From NCBI GenBank assembly GCA_030597965.1, contig JAUVQU010000132.1, positions 1-6,540 on the forward strand: DNA of 6,540 bases. The letters are read 5' to 3'. The notes beneath the pieces were generated by a model. That model was not told the DNA's origin. It searched no databases and worked only from the letters and a program-made list of their open reading frames with translations. Shown here in pieces: positions 6,290 through 6,540 of the stretch. The number at the start of each line of letters is the position of its first letter. Position 1 is the first letter of the stretch. This DNA comes from Cellvibrionaceae bacterium. Its GTDB lineage: Bacteria; Pseudomonadota; Gammaproteobacteria; Pseudomonadales; Cellvibrionaceae. Made by a program: the position numbers and the translations under genes.

Positions 6290-6540
6290 ATGGCGAAACT
6301 CTTATTCAAATTAAACAACGTCCCTGAAGATGAGGCCTTTGAGGTAAGGCAACTCTTGGCTTCAAACGATGTGGATTATTACGAAACATCGGCTGGGGTG
6401 TTCGGTATTTCTTTAGCCGCTATTTGGCTGTCCAATAATGACGATTATGAATCTGTTAAGACGTTATTAGATGAATATCAGGCTCAACGTTTAATTAGGG
6501 CGAGGGAGACCTGGGCACAAAATAATTCAACGGGTGAACA
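6290..6540 (+). CDS. DUF6164-type protein, partial (runs off right edge)
   Basis: An open frame from ATG 6290 continues past the window end, giving 83 codons. The N-terminus reads MAKLLFKLNNVPEDEAFEVR, followed by LLASNDVDYYETSAG, GISLAAIWLSNNDDY and a helix KTLLDEYQAQRLIRARETW. This matches my memory of the DUF6164 family of small gammaproteobacterial proteins, whose first half resembles the DUF2007 alpha/beta fold: a helix picks out LL, a strand carries YYE, then IWL and a final helix with EYQ. Family members often end in a membrane segment, which would lie outside this window. The function is unknown. The ribosome site is weak (TTAAAGATT just upstream). Composition matches its neighbours. 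The family name is from recognition alone, so the coding call is surer than the family. Confidence 0.78.
   Translation, partial: MAKLLFKLNNVPEDEAFEVRQLLASNDVDYYETSAGVFGISLAAIWLSNNDDYESVKTLLDEYQAQRLIRARETWAQNNSTGE

Overview
The window looks like ordinary chromosomal DNA from a marine-type gammaproteobacterium. The evidence is moderate GC content, Shine-Dalgarno-led genes, a 447-aa hexameric-type NADP glutamate dehydrogenase, an MscS channel close to the E. coli form, and a DUF6164-type protein of the kind common in Gammaproteobacteria. A Cellvibrionales-like origin (relatives of Saccharophagus or Teredinibacter) is a guess from overall flavour, not a demonstrated assignment. No mobile element, CRISPR array, tRNA, rRNA or phage gene is visible.

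Layout. The left third is on the minus strand. It holds gdhA (5-1348), then a 172-bp gap containing a gdhA promoter candidate, a perfect 13-bp-stem terminator and a REP-like palindrome. Next is an acetoacetate-decarboxylase-superfamily gene (1521-2297). A 271-bp divergent regulatory region follows. The plus strand then carries mscS (2569-3387), which ends in a rho-independent terminator. After it come three co-directional genes with 35-nt gaps: a GTG-initiated methyltransferase of the GSTCD/METTL25-like type (3479-4675), a short-chain dehydrogenase (start best placed at 4711, to 5535) and a membrane-anchored FKBP-type prolyl isomerase (5571-6050). The FKBP gene overlaps by 4 bp, tail to tail, a minus-strand gene for a 66-aa zinc-ribbon membrane protein (6047-6247). 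That gene is divergent, across 42 AT-rich bases, from a DUF6164-type gene that runs off the right edge (6290-6540+).

How the genes may work together. gdhA (ammonia assimilation) and mscS (hypo-osmotic safety valve) are self-contained housekeeping genes. The methyltransferase, SDR and FKBP genes are spaced like an operon but have no obvious common pathway. The right end groups two membrane proteins (anchored FKBP and zinc-ribbon mini-protein) with a small protein of unknown function.

No clearly new multi-gene system is visible. The points most worth a second look are the ADC-family enzyme that keeps the Schiff-base lysine but lacks its lysine neighbour, the predicted cytoplasm-facing anchored FKBP, the GSTCD-type methyltransferase, the zinc-ribbon membrane mini-protein and the REP-like palindrome after the ADC gene.
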